The notes: generated by a model not told the origin, from the letters alone. A stretch of 64,000 nucleotides of DNA from GCA-2401735 sp051252095 (GCA_051252095.1 JBPOFK010000006.1:70556-134555), one strand, 5' to 3'. Counted from the stretch's first letter, positions 35,630 through 45,348 are shown. Translations and numbers: made by a program.

Positions 35630-36073
35630 ATGATAGAAGCAATGTGGGTGTGGGGTGCACTAGGTCTCATCCTTTTGTCAGTTGAAATGGCAATTGGCAC
35701 TTTTGATATCTTATGGTTTGGTGTTGCAGCGTTATGCGTTGCAGTCATGATGTGGCTTTTTCCAAACACACCACATGCCGTTCAATACACTATTTTTGCT
35801 GCACTCTCTTTAACATCACTCGCCGTCTGGCGCCTTTATTATAAAAAAACAGAAACACATTCACGGATTGGTCAATCTCAAGGTGAGGAAATTGGAAGAG
35901 TTGGGACCATTATTGAAGTTTGCAGCGCAACCCAAAATGGCAAAATTAAGTTTGCGCAAGGACTTATGGGCGCGCGTGAATGGCCTGCTGTTTCAAATGA
36001 AAATATTAGTGTTGGCACAGAAGCAACCGTGGTTGCCGTAGAAGGTAATGCTTTACGAGTCAAGGCTGTTTAA
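35630..36073 (+). CDS. NfeD-family membrane protein
   Basis: 147 residues from ATG 35630, with AAAGAGG 6 bases upstream; a start 14 codons earlier has no such site. Two or three hydrophobic segments (about 4-22, 26-46 and 52-70) precede a C-terminal OB-fold domain (EIGRVGTIIEV, ALRVKAV). This short NfeD type partners with SPFH/stomatin proteins; the next gene, 22 bases on, is such a protein. Confidence 0.9.
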   Translation: MIEAMWVWGALGLILLSVEMAIGTFDILWFGVAALCVAVMMWLFPNTPHAVQYTIFAALSLTSLAVWRLYYKKTETHSRIGQSQGEEIGRVGTIIEVCSATQNGKIKFAQGLMGAREWPAVSNENISVGTEATVVAVEGNALRVKAV

Positions 36074-36095
36074 TTTAAATCAATAGGAAAAAATC

Positions 36096-36938
36096 ATGAC
36101 AGAAGTCAGTATCGTTCTCATCGTTTTAGTGATTATTGCCATTTTTAAGGGTGTGCGTATTGTGCCGCAAGGGGAAGAGTGGGTGGTTGAGCGCTTAGGA
36201 AAATTCACAGGTGTGATTGCGCCTGGACTACACGTCATTAACCCCATTCTTAGCAAGGTGAGCTACAAGGTTACAACCAAAGATATTATTTTAGAAATCC
36301 CAGAGCAAGAGGTTATTACATCAGACAACGCGGTTATTCTAGCTAATGCCGTTGCCTTTATTAAAGTCAGCAGTATTGAACGTGCTGTCTATGGTATTGA
36401 AAACTTCCGCGAAGCAATGCGTAATATGGTGCAAACCAATTTGCGTTCTATTATTGGTGGCATGGAATTAAACCATGCATTAACTTCTCGCGATCGCATT
36501 AAAGCAGAACTAAAAAATGCCGTAGCAGACGAAGCGTTAGATTGGGGCATTACGGTTAAATCAGTTGAAATTCAGGACATTAAACCTTCTATTAAAATGC
36601 AGGATGCAATGGAAAGGCAAGCAGCAGCTGAACGTGAACGTGTTGCCGTTGTAACAGAAGCCGAAGGGGCCAAACAAGCATTGATTTTAAACGCTGAAGC
36701 CCGTTTGGAAGCTGCGCGCAAAGATGCTGAAGCACAAATGGTGGGAGCAAAGGCGTCAGCAGAATCCATCAAATTTATTACAGAATCCGCAAAAGAGAAT
36801 ATTGACTCAGCTCACTTCCTGCTAGGTGATCGCTATATCCAAGCATTACAAAGAATGTCTAGCTCTGGCAATAGCAAAATTGTTGTCATGCCAGGCGATT
36901 TAATTGGTGCAGTTAAAAACCTAGTGGGCGGTAAATAA
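36096..36938 (+). CDS. SPFH/stomatin-like protein (paraslipin type)
   Basis: 280 residues: an N-terminal membrane anchor (about 3-18), the SPFH/Band 7 domain (VRIVPQGEEWVVERLGKFTGV ... to about 180), then an Ala/Glu-rich coiled coil (AERERVAVVTEAEGAKQALI, about 180-235) and a C-terminal segment ending in VVMPGDLIGAVKNL. Such proteins form membrane scaffold rings. Operon with the NfeD-like gene. Confidence 0.94.
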   Translation: MTEVSIVLIVLVIIAIFKGVRIVPQGEEWVVERLGKFTGVIAPGLHVINPILSKVSYKVTTKDIILEIPEQEVITSDNAVILANAVAFIKVSSIERAVYGIENFREAMRNMVQTNLRSIIGGMELNHALTSRDRIKAELKNAVADEALDWGITVKSVEIQDIKPSIKMQDAMERQAAAERERVAVVTEAEGAKQALILNAEARLEAARKDAEAQMVGAKASAESIKFITESAKENIDSAHFLLGDRYIQALQRMSSSGNSKIVVMPGDLIGAVKNLVGGK

Positions 36939-36950
36939 TCCCCATCCTAG

Positions 36951-36971
36951 CCTTCCCCCACAAGGGGAAGG
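36951..36971. terminator. Hairpin between convergent genes
   Basis: CCTTCCCC-CACAA-GGGGAAGG with an 8-base stem, between the stop of the SPFH gene and the stop of moeB. There is no long T-run on either side, so it may be a weak bidirectional terminator or a repeat. Confidence 0.45.
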
Positions 36972-36975
36972 AAAC

Positions 36976-37722
36976 TTAAATACTGCAAACGCGGCATGCA
37001 GCATCTTTAGTAAACTTAATAGTCCGCCACTCTGCAGTCAATGCATCCAGCATTAATAATCGCCCTTGCAGCGTGTCACCAATATTCATTAAACACTTCA
37101 ATGCTTCCGCCGCTTGCGCAGTACCAATCATGCCCACCAATGGTGAAAAAACGCCATTTTCTGCACACCGTTGTTCTTGATTGTCATCACTTTCTGGAAA
37201 CAAACAATGATAACAAGGCGTGTCTGCATGCCTAAAATCAAACACAGTAATTTGCCCTTCAAAACGCACAGCCGCGCCAGAAACTAACGGCTTTTTTGCA
37301 GCGTGACAAATACGGTTTAACGCGTAGCGTGTGGCAAAATTGTCCGAGCAATCAATCACCACATCCGCAGCTTGCACTAATCCCGCCATCTGCTGCTCTG
37401 TGGATTTTTGTTTAACCGTTTTAACATCTACTTCTGGGTTAATCTCATACAATGCTTCTTGCGAAGATACTGCTTTATTAATCCCGACAGATTGTGTCGT
37501 GTGAATAATTTGACGCTGTAAATTGGTTAAATCGACCTCATCAAAATCACAGATGGTTAATTGGCCCACTCCGCTTGCAGCGAGATATAAAGCAACTGGG
37601 GAGCCTAAGCCACCAGCGCCAACAATTAAAGCATGGCTTTTTGTGAGTTTTTCTTGACCTGCGTACTCAACTTGCGGCAATAAAATATGGCGGCTGTAGC
37701 GCAGCAGTTGATTGTCGTTCAT
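36976..37722 (-). CDS. moeB: MoeB/ThiF/HesA-family adenylyltransferase
   Basis: 248 residues, E1-like enzyme that adenylates the C-terminus of a MoaD/ThiS-type protein. ATP site GAGGLGSPVALYLAASG (about 36-52), the DFDEVDLTNLQRQ segment, catalytic-region Cys in RCAENGVFSPLVG, and two zinc-binding CxxC pairs (CYHC, CRVC). The ATG overlaps the TAA of the upstream prepilin gene by one base, so it is coupled to the system B operon. The MoeB or ThiF role cannot be separated. Confidence 0.9.
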   Translation of the reverse strand: MNDNQLLRYSRHILLPQVEYAGQEKLTKSHALIVGAGGLGSPVALYLAASGVGQLTICDFDEVDLTNLQRQIIHTTQSVGINKAVSSQEALYEINPEVDVKTVKQKSTEQQMAGLVQAADVVIDCSDNFATRYALNRICHAAKKPLVSGAAVRFEGQITVFDFRHADTPCYHCLFPESDDNQEQRCAENGVFSPLVGMIGTAQAAEALKCLMNIGDTLQGRLLMLDALTAEWRTIKFTKDAACRVCSI

Positions 37723-38441
37723 TAATGTATTTGTCCAGCCTCAATCATTGCGTTATATAAAACGTAAGGCGAAAGCCAAGTCACAATATGATCAAATTCA
37801 CCATTTGGCAGACCCGCAGCTGTGGGTGTATGACTAACAAAATCATTATCAACATTATCTAAATTTTCTGTTTCATCTAAACCACCACTTGCTTGGCCTC
37901 CAGTTGGCCCTAGTGAATAGATTACAATCGGCGCATTGGTAATAAGACTTGTCGCACAAGCACTTGAAGCGCAAACACGTAAATCTGGTAGTAAATTAGC
38001 AATGCCTACACTGTCCATCCCGTTTGTAGTCGTGAATGCATTCCCATTTGCTGTAGTAAGTGCATAACGAATGCGATTATTCCATGCATCCAAAGCAAAT
38101 CCTTGTTCATCTGTTGGCTGTATCCCTATGGTTGTTGCCGGCAAAAATCCAAACTGCGACGTGCAGACACCACTACCTGCTGGGCTTGACGTGCCAGTAT
38201 CATCTGGAAATGTTCCCGTTCCATTGCTTGTCGCAGGACACGGCAAACGTCCATTCGCCTGTGCAAAACCAATTAGCGCTCTTTTTGCAATTTCAAGTGT
38301 CGCTTGCGTTTGGAGTTGAAAGGCCACATCACGTTGTGCTTTTAACGGTAGTAGAAAGGCTGTAATTAAAAAGCCAAGTATCACCAGCACAACTGCCATT
38401 TCCACCAATGTAAAACCAAGTTGTTTATGATTGTTTTTCAT
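37722..38441 (-). CDS. Prepilin-type protein of system B (single globular domain)
   Basis: 239 residues from ATG 38441, which begins right after the previous gene's stop; the longer frame would overlap it. Class III site KQLG|FTLVEMAVVLVILGFL with Glu at +5. The mature domain has LPCPATSNG, a Cys pair (VCTSQ and CASSAC), FALDAWNNRIRYALT and APIVIYSLGPTGG. The same layout occurs twice in the upstream 427-residue protein. Probably a pilin or minor pilin. Confidence 0.85.
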   Translation of the reverse strand: MKNNHKQLGFTLVEMAVVLVILGFLITAFLLPLKAQRDVAFQLQTQATLEIAKRALIGFAQANGRLPCPATSNGTGTFPDDTGTSSPAGSGVCTSQFGFLPATTIGIQPTDEQGFALDAWNNRIRYALTTANGNAFTTTNGMDSVGIANLLPDLRVCASSACATSLITNAPIVIYSLGPTGGQASGGLDETENLDNVDNDFVSHTPTAAGLPNGEFDHIVTWLSPYVLYNAMIEAGQIH

Positions 38442-38442
38442 A

Positions 38443-39726
38443 TTATGGTGCAACAATAAATATCTGGTCATTATAGATATTTGTTAGCGGTGTACCAACA
38501 GCATCGAAGACTAAGTCAGCATCGGTATTTTCAAGGCTATCCATATAGCCTGCTAAATTCAATACCGCACGACTTTGTCCTGACAGCGCTGCACCAGTGG
38601 ATACTACTAACGCATTAACATTCTCTATCACACCAACGCTTAACGTTCCAGCAGCACATGCAGATCCTTGCGTACAATTCGACGACACTGCATAAAATAA
38701 TAAGCCGTCCCAGCCATTATATTCAAACCAATCAGGCAGCATTAAATCACCTGTTGGGCAAGGATTTAAAGGCAGCAAACCATATTCAAAACCATCCGCT
38801 GGTTGGCAACTGTTGTTTAAACTATCTCTTGAAGCATATGGGAAATATCCATTATTGTTAAAATAGAATCTCAATCGAGCAACTACTTCTCTAGCAACCC
38901 GCTTCTCCAACGCGACCATTAATTCATCAATAGTGATATAGACTAATTGGTCATTAAACAAATATGGTCTCGTATAGCTTGTATCTTCATCACTAACATT
39001 ATTCATTGGCGTAGCCATGATAAAGTCCTCGTTGGGATCATCATAATTACTATTAGAGTATGTGTTACCATTTTTTTGAAGCGTATCAAGATATTGGTCA
39101 CTGGTAGCATTGATTGAGCGGCTCTGATCACCAAGAGCCTCCCCAGGTGCAATAATTACCACTGCCACACGATCAGAAACTAGATTGCCATCACTATCTA
39201 GCACCCTTAACCAAGTTGCCAAATTCATTGTCTCTGAGTTAATTTCAGGATCTGACAACTGCGTACCTGTTGGCGCGTAATTATGCATTAAATTTGGTGA
39301 AACTGCATACCATAGTCTATTCCCATATCCGTCATCGACTTCGGCGGCTAGTCCTTCTGTCACACTAAAACTTTCGCAGCCTGATGATCCATACATAGGC
39401 AATTGGCCAATTAATAAAGATTGGTTATTAATCGGATTACTCCCAGAACAGTCACTTTTCCCATCATAGCCCCCTGCATCAGTTCCTCTATCAGGATAGG
39501 GCATCTGTCCGGGAAACTCTTTATTTGCCACTGCCCAAGCAATTAATGCCTCTTTAGCAATATCTAAATTTTTTCTAACCAGCTGTTGATGGTCTACCTG
39601 AATACTCTGCGCATTCATTTCTTTCAAAACATAAGATGTGAGCGCAATCGCCAAGATAAACACGATGATGATTAATGCTGCACCATGTTGCCCATCTCGA
39701 TTGAACTGATTCACATTAGTCATCAC
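38443..39726 (-). CDS. PilX/GspK-like protein with two pilin-type globular halves, system B
   Basis: 427 residues. The N-terminus (QHG|AALIIIVFILAIALTSYVL) is PilX/GspK-like, without Glu at +5. The mature part contains two related halves: FPGQMPYPDRG ... GYGNRLWYAVS ... AVVIIAPGEALGDQSR, and FPYASRDS ... GWDGLLFYAVS ... ALVVSTGAALSGQSR. Both resemble the single domain of the next gene. A minor pilin/tip role is inferred. Its 5' end overlaps the PilP-like gene by 11 bases. Confidence 0.8.
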   Translation of the reverse strand: MMTNVNQFNRDGQHGAALIIIVFILAIALTSYVLKEMNAQSIQVDHQQLVRKNLDIAKEALIAWAVANKEFPGQMPYPDRGTDAGGYDGKSDCSGSNPINNQSLLIGQLPMYGSSGCESFSVTEGLAAEVDDGYGNRLWYAVSPNLMHNYAPTGTQLSDPEINSETMNLATWLRVLDSDGNLVSDRVAVVIIAPGEALGDQSRSINATSDQYLDTLQKNGNTYSNSNYDDPNEDFIMATPMNNVSDEDTSYTRPYLFNDQLVYITIDELMVALEKRVAREVVARLRFYFNNNGYFPYASRDSLNNSCQPADGFEYGLLPLNPCPTGDLMLPDWFEYNGWDGLLFYAVSSNCTQGSACAAGTLSVGVIENVNALVVSTGAALSGQSRAVLNLAGYMDSLENTDADLVFDAVGTPLTNIYNDQIFIVAP

Positions 39727-40195
39727 CTATCGTGCCTGAACTTTTACTGATACTGTAACTGGCTGATTGACGGACGCGATTATTCTCAGGGTCATACACT
39801 TGTCCAGCCTTTAAACTTAAGCGCTTACCATTAGCAGGGATTCTTATTGGGATAGCGTTGCTGTTATTAGGAAAATTACCAACTTGTACATCTTGATTGC
39901 CAGAATTTTCTTGTAATGCTTCGCCATTAACCCAAACCGTGCCATCTTTGCCATCACTGCGTTTTACATAGCCTTGTACATTAATGTTATCTGGCAATGC
40001 AATGGGTTTACTTTCGATAAAAGTAGCTTCTACGATTGTTTCGACAGGTTGATTCTTTTGCAACTCTCTTAAACGATCTAATTGCTCTCGCTCATCAGGC
40101 GTTGAAAATAATCGACCCAGCGGCTTTGCTGCAAGTACTGGTTGCGCCAATATGAATTGCAAACATATGACTAGAAATAATATCAGGTGCTTCAT
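39716..40195 (-). CDS. PilP/MshK-like periplasmic protein, system B
   Basis: 159 residues with a signal peptide (LILFLVICLQFILAQPVLAA). The mature part begins RLFSTPDEREQLDRLR, a feature of MshK/GspC-like proteins, then has a short beta domain with VQGYVKRSDGKDTVW-like strands. It would link the inner-membrane complex to the MshL-like secretin. It overlaps the stop of the PilO-like gene by one base. Confidence 0.7.
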   Translation of the reverse strand: MKHLILFLVICLQFILAQPVLAAKPLGRLFSTPDEREQLDRLRELQKNQPVETIVEATFIESKPIALPDNINVQGYVKRSDGKDGTVWVNGEALQENSGNQDVQVGNFPNNSNAIPIRIPANGKRLSLKAGQVYDPENNRVRQSASYSISKSSGTIGDD

Positions 40196-40812
40196 TACAA
40201 ACCTTTCCCTAACTCAGGATCTCGTAATGTTATCCAATCAATTTCACAGACTGCTTTTAAATTAGCTGTCATCTTTTTGCTATTGATGTCTGCGCCAATT
40301 GGTCTTGTTATTTCACATTCACGCACTAAAAATGGCGGTGTATCTTCATGCAAATCTTCTACCAGATGAACTAGATCGCCCTCATGCAACATGTCTAATT
40401 TCAACTCCATGACTGAACGATTGATAGTGTGATTGCCGGTATTAGTAATAAAGCTTGGCCGATATTTTTCTTGTTGCCCGATACTATAGTCGATACTAAA
40501 GAGATTGTATTGCCCATGAATTTGCCGTAGACGCTCAATCCATTCTATTCTGCGCTCCTCGCCTATAAATCCTTGTGCAAGCAAGCGATTATATTCGGGC
40601 AAATATTGAATAATCGTTTCTTTTTCTTGACCAGATGACTCAAATTTTTGACGTGCTTGATTATATTGGCCTTGCTCTATCAGTAGCGCCTGCTCTTCTT
40701 TTGTACGATATTGATCAGCAAAACTAGCCAATAAACCAACCGCGATCATTGCTAAACCTAAACCCAAAATCGGATAACGTATCTGTCGCCAATCTTTTTG
40801 TGTCAGGGTCAT
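40195..40812 (-). CDS. PilO/MshJ-like protein, system B
   Basis: 205 residues: one membrane helix (about 13-32, YPILGLGLAMIAVGLLASFA), a coiled coil (about 35-65) and a C-terminal alpha/beta part (SVMELKLDMLHEGDLVHLVEDL). Size and layout fit PilO/MshJ alignment-complex proteins. It overlaps the PilMN-like gene by 4 bases. Confidence 0.75.
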   Translation of the reverse strand: MTLTQKDWRQIRYPILGLGLAMIAVGLLASFADQYRTKEEQALLIEQGQYNQARQKFESSGQEKETIIQYLPEYNRLLAQGFIGEERRIEWIERLRQIHGQYNLFSIDYSIGQQEKYRPSFITNTGNHTINRSVMELKLDMLHEGDLVHLVEDLHEDTPPFLVRECEITRPIGADINSKKMTANLKAVCEIDWITLRDPELGKGL

Positions 40813-42389
40813 TGTAATGACTCACTCTCTTCAGGTTTCAATATCACCTTTAGTTTAAAAATGGCAGGTGTTCTCTGCGTTGTACTTTCATCACGTGTGC
40901 TACCTTCTAAGTTTGCAAGTGAGCTTACATTGACTGGCTCTTGCAGAATTTTAACCTGTGCGACTAATGGATCTGCTCTTAAGCGGTTAGCAAAGCGACT
41001 TGCACTTGCTAAGGCAGCGCGATAGTCGCCTGTAAAACTTCTAATTTCCGCATTAATAAAGCCAATTTGTCTTAACTCTGACTCTACTGTTAAAGCTTGC
41101 GCATTAGGGTTGCTTGGCTCATTTTCACTGCCATCTTTGACGTCCAATTGATTTGTTTGCACCCATTTAATTCGATTAATGGCAATTTCTGGTGCATCTT
41201 TTAATGCTGTGCTGATTACCTGCATGAGTTTTTTTGGTGTTTCTTGATTGATAGCATGTGCTATTTCTACTGCCGCTTTTAAATCTTCTCCAGGAACAGG
41301 CGTTTCGGGGTAGTTCTGCGCAACCAAATCATATTGCTGAAGCTGTTTTTCTTTTTTTGCCACTGTTTCTTCAATTTTATGCTTGGTTTGATAAGCTTGG
41401 AAAAAATAAATGCTAGAGGCCAAAATTCCAGCAATCAATACGAAAACGGTCACTAAATTAATATTGCGACATAAATTCTTAATATTATGGGTTTTAGTGA
41501 GCTCTGCTGGCGCTAGATTATCAGGTATATTGCCATTTGCCAGCAGCTGCATATGCAGTAATTCAGGATGTGATTTAACGACATCTTCTTTAATATTACT
41601 ATTTTTTGCAAAAGTAAGAATATCAACGGTCTTGCATTCAATTCCTTGGTCTTGGCTGATGCTTTTTGCAATCTCATCACTGGTTTCATCAACCGCTGGC
41701 AGAATCATCTGTAATGGTGTTTCTGCAGCAATTAAGCGTTGGCTTAATAAATATAAGCGTGTTTTTTCAATCTCAACCAAATAAAAATAAGATAGCTGCG
41801 CTGGCTTAACGCTTGCCATTGGTGTTAAGCGACTCATTCGCAAACGACCATTATGTAAATATGTTTGCCGCAATCCAGACGATAAACGTTCACATAATAA
41901 AATATGCGGCGACATCAATTTCATCTGCCGCACAACGACTTGACTTACCATAGGTAATAAATAAACCCCGACTAATGGAATATGCTCAGCTTGAATGGAA
42001 TCCATCCAACCTTTCATAAAATCGGTATTGCTCAGTGCAACAAACAAGAAATTATCATCCTTGCGTTTGTCTTTATCCCGATTGATGTAGTGTGCTGCAC
42101 GGTACGTGCTATTTCGATTAAACTGGCTAAGCTTACGAGCTACAATTTCTCGTCTTGCATTACCTGTTGTATGCGGTAGCGCCTCTAACTTATAGTCTTC
42201 TTCAATCGCATCAACAATCAAATAGACATTAATATCTTTGTGTTTAGACAAGTAAACACTGAATGCGGTATGGTCATCATCATGATTCTCAAATACCTGG
42301 TATGACTGTAACTTTGACCCATGCCAAAGCCCAGCGGTTAGGCTTTGATTAGTGATACATAAAATTAATTTTTGTGGGCTTGCTAGCAT
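40809..42389 (-). CDS. PilM-PilN-like fusion (MshI-type), system B
   Basis: 526 residues: a divergent actin-like cytoplasmic domain (about 1-300), a transmembrane helix near 311-332 (VTVFVLIAGILASSIYFFQA), then a periplasmic coiled coil and a PilN-like domain (about 340-526). The N-terminal half lacks an obvious phosphate loop. It starts directly after the mshG stop. Alignment-complex protein, assigned from position and layout. Confidence 0.75.
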   Translation of the reverse strand: MLASPQKLILCITNQSLTAGLWHGSKLQSYQVFENHDDDHTAFSVYLSKHKDINVYLIVDAIEEDYKLEALPHTTGNARREIVARKLSQFNRNSTYRAAHYINRDKDKRKDDNFLFVALSNTDFMKGWMDSIQAEHIPLVGVYLLPMVSQVVVRQMKLMSPHILLCERLSSGLRQTYLHNGRLRMSRLTPMASVKPAQLSYFYLVEIEKTRLYLLSQRLIAAETPLQMILPAVDETSDEIAKSISQDQGIECKTVDILTFAKNSNIKEDVVKSHPELLHMQLLANGNIPDNLAPAELTKTHNIKNLCRNINLVTVFVLIAGILASSIYFFQAYQTKHKIEETVAKKEKQLQQYDLVAQNYPETPVPGEDLKAAVEIAHAINQETPKKLMQVISTALKDAPEIAINRIKWVQTNQLDVKDGSENEPSNPNAQALTVESELRQIGFINAEIRSFTGDYRAALASASRFANRLRADPLVAQVKILQEPVNVSSLANLEGSTRDESTTQRTPAIFKLKVILKPEESESLQ

Positions 42390-43595
42390 TTATATCTTCA
42401 TGTGGCTAAATGAGTCATAGACAGGTCCAAGCACAGAAACCATGATGAACATTAATATGAGGCCTAAAATAACCGTCAGCGCTGGTTCTAACATTTTTAA
42501 CATCTTTTGCATCAATTCGTTGACATCCCGATCGTAAAAGTAACTGATATTGAGCAGCGATTTATCAAGCGCACCTGAGTTTTCGCCTACTTTTATCATT
42601 CTGACTACGAGCGGTGGAAACAACCCTGCATTCCGAAAACTTTCGCTCATACTGTCCCCAGCATTAATTTGTGCATGTGCACGGTTTAAAGCATCTGCAA
42701 TCACTTTGTTGCCAACAATTCTTTCACAAGTTTTAATTGCTTGCAAAACTGGAATACCTGTTTGATACATTAAAGCAAAATAACGCGCAAATCTTGCCAT
42801 AATAATCTTATTCAAAATATCACCTGTCATCGGTAGCTTAAGTTTGAAATAATCAAACTTATACCTTGCGTCAGCACTACTCCTAATCCAAGCAGTTATT
42901 CCAATAAAAGCAATGACAGGGATAATGATAAATAGCCACCAATAACCAACAAATGCGTTTGAAACGGCAATTAGAATCTTTGTATTTAACGGTAGCTCCT
43001 GCCCCAAACTACCAATAAATTTAACCATCTCTGGTACAAGATAAATCATCAAAAAGGCAACGGCTGCCATCACCACAATGAACACAAATAATGGGTAAGC
43101 CAACAATCGCTTAGTTTGTGCAAAGAGCTCGTCCTGCCACTTTAAGGTATTACTCAAATTATCAAAAACCGTTGATAATTGCCCAGTCTGTTCACCAGCA
43201 CCAACCAAGTTAACAAAGACTTCATTAAATACATCTGGGTGAGAAGACAACGCCTCAGAAAGCATCTTGCCACCCTCTACTTCCGCTGAAATGGCACCCA
43301 ATACTTTCTGAAAATAAGGGTTAGCAGTACTTTCCTGTAAATCACTTAACCCTTCTAGAATTGGCACCCCTGCTGTCGTTAATTGCTCTAACTGAAAGCA
43401 AAACATCACCAAATCACGATTGCTCACTTTATTTTTAGCTAACGGGCTTTTTGCTTTATCCGTTTCTTTGAATGTGATGAGATCTAATCCCATACGCTCA
43501 AGGCGGATTTCTAAGTCTGCTTCGTTCAGTGCATCTATCTGACCTTTAGCATTCAGCCCAGATTGGTCAATCGCTCTGTAATCGTAGGTTGCCAA
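42390..43595 (-). CDS. mshG: Platform protein MshG (GspF/PilC family), system B
   Basis: 401 residues with two GspF repeats (about 64-188 and 268-390). The signatures are FCFQLEQLTTAGVPILEGL and FARYFALMYQTGIPVLQAIK, with helices near 168-190, 215-235 and 370-398. Inner-membrane partner of MshE, which is encoded 13 bases upstream. Confidence 0.92.
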   Translation of the reverse strand: MATYDYRAIDQSGLNAKGQIDALNEADLEIRLERMGLDLITFKETDKAKSPLAKNKVSNRDLVMFCFQLEQLTTAGVPILEGLSDLQESTANPYFQKVLGAISAEVEGGKMLSEALSSHPDVFNEVFVNLVGAGEQTGQLSTVFDNLSNTLKWQDELFAQTKRLLAYPLFVFIVVMAAVAFLMIYLVPEMVKFIGSLGQELPLNTKILIAVSNAFVGYWWLFIIIPVIAFIGITAWIRSSADARYKFDYFKLKLPMTGDILNKIIMARFARYFALMYQTGIPVLQAIKTCERIVGNKVIADALNRAHAQINAGDSMSESFRNAGLFPPLVVRMIKVGENSGALDKSLLNISYFYDRDVNELMQKMLKMLEPALTVILGLILMFIMVSVLGPVYDSFSHMKI

Positions 43596-43608
43596 TGCTC
43601 ACAAACCC

Positions 43609-45315
43609 TTATTTATTGATACGTGAGGTCAAGTCAATCACACGCATCACCTCTTCAATACTGGTATACCCCTCTAAAATTCTACGGATGCCATCTTCCG
43701 CCAATGTCGTAAAACCTTTATTAATCGCTAGTGTTCGTAATTCATCTAAATGCGCTTTTCTGGCGATTAATGCATCCATTTCTGCATCAATACGCAATAA
43801 CTCAACAATCGCCATCCGTCCTCTGTAGCCGGTCAAATTACATTTTTTACAGCCTTTTGCTTTAAAGATCTCAGGTGTTTCTGTTCTTTTTAGCCCTAAA
43901 ATCCGTCGCTCCTCAGTTGTCGGCTTTGCAGTTTCTTTACAGTGCGGACACAGTACACGTACCAAGCGCTGCGCGATCACACCGATAATATTGCCAGACA
44001 TAATATCTGAAGAAATACCGATATCAGATAGCCTTGGAAATGCACCCAGCGCAGAGTTAGTATGCAAGGTCGTAAACACTTGATGACCCGTCATTGCAGC
44101 GCGAAAAGCCATTGTTGCCGTGTCCTCATCACGCACCTCACCAACCAGAATAATATCTGGGTCTTGGCGCATAATAGAACGGATACCATTGGCAAAATCC
44201 ACTTTATTCACTTCTGAAACAGAAGTCTGCCGCATGAGTGACACAGGATATTCAACTGGGTCTTCTAACGTCATCACGTTCACAGCCTCAGTATTTTTGT
44301 GTGTCAGCAGTGAATATAAAGTTGTTGTTTTACCGCTACCTGTAGGACCTGTTACAACCAGAATACCCTCTGGTCGTGTCATCATCAACTTGAGCTCTTC
44401 TAGCGTCGAGTTTCTGAGCCCCATGCGCTCCAACGGAATAATGGATTTTTCTCGATCGAGTACCCGCAACACAATATTTTCGCCATGAATAGTAGGATGT
44501 GTAGACACCCTAAAATCAATAGGCCGACCACATAAATTCATGTTTAAACGACCATCTTGTGCAGAGCGCGTTTCTGCAATATCCATCCCACTCACAACCT
44601 TAAGGCGCACTGATACGCCAGGCCAATAACTTTTATGTAAACTTCTAACCTGTTGTAGCACTCCGTCAATTCGATAACGAATTCTTAAAAAAGCAAACTC
44701 TGGTTCAAAGTGAATATCAGATGCGCCCTTTTTAACAGCATCCATTAGCAGCGCACCGACTAAGCGAACGACAGGTTGTGTATACTCATCACCTTCTGTT
44801 TGCAGACTTTGATAATCAATTTCACCCGTTTCAATCTCACGCAAGATGCCATCAACGGACAGCTCATAATCATAAAATTGATCAATATATTCTTCTAATT
44901 GTGCTTCTGCTGCCAACACCGGCTTTAGTTGAATGTGTCCGCCAAGCATTGCGCGTAGCTGATCCAATGCCACCACATTAAACATATCTGCCATCGCGAC
45001 AATCATGGTTTTTGTCGACTCTTCGTATGCAACCGGCAACAAATGATAGCGCCGAGAGAAATCTTCTGGCACCATTTTCAGCGCATCGCCATCAGCAACC
45101 ACCGTTGTTAAATCGATACTTTCCTGACCAATGGTATGCGCAACCAAATCGCGTACCATGGTTTCTGACACAAACCCTAGACGGACTAATTGCCTGCCAA
45201 GTGGAATATCATTTTGCTCTTGCTCTATCAGTGCAATGCGCAGCTGATCTTGACTAATCAGCCCTTGCTGCACCATGAGTTCGCCTAAGCGTAATTTACG
45301 TCTTGCTTCTGCCAT
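43609..45315 (-). CDS. mshE: MshE-like assembly ATPase with cyclic-di-GMP-type N-terminal domain
   Basis: 568 residues. The N-terminal MshEN domain has the first ligand motif RLGELMVQQGLISQDQL...ALIEQ and a second related copy beginning PLGRQLVRLGFVS 24 residues later, the pattern that binds cyclic-di-GMP in MshE. The core has Walker A GPTGSGKTTTL near 322, EVRDEDTA, GHQVFTTLHTN and the zinc CPHC...CKKC. Its activity is therefore probably controlled by the second messenger, unlike the system A ATPase. Confidence 0.94.
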   Translation of the reverse strand: MAEARRKLRLGELMVQQGLISQDQLRIALIEQEQNDIPLGRQLVRLGFVSETMVRDLVAHTIGQESIDLTTVVADGDALKMVPEDFSRRYHLLPVAYEESTKTMIVAMADMFNVVALDQLRAMLGGHIQLKPVLAAEAQLEEYIDQFYDYELSVDGILREIETGEIDYQSLQTEGDEYTQPVVRLVGALLMDAVKKGASDIHFEPEFAFLRIRYRIDGVLQQVRSLHKSYWPGVSVRLKVVSGMDIAETRSAQDGRLNMNLCGRPIDFRVSTHPTIHGENIVLRVLDREKSIIPLERMGLRNSTLEELKLMMTRPEGILVVTGPTGSGKTTTLYSLLTHKNTEAVNVMTLEDPVEYPVSLMRQTSVSEVNKVDFANGIRSIMRQDPDIILVGEVRDEDTATMAFRAAMTGHQVFTTLHTNSALGAFPRLSDIGISSDIMSGNIIGVIAQRLVRVLCPHCKETAKPTTEERRILGLKRTETPEIFKAKGCKKCNLTGYRGRMAIVELLRIDAEMDALIARKAHLDELRTLAINKGFTTLAEDGIRRILEGYTSIEEVMRVIDLTSRINK

Positions 45316-45348
45316 AATTCTGTTCTGTCATAGTTATTTTTGTTTTAG

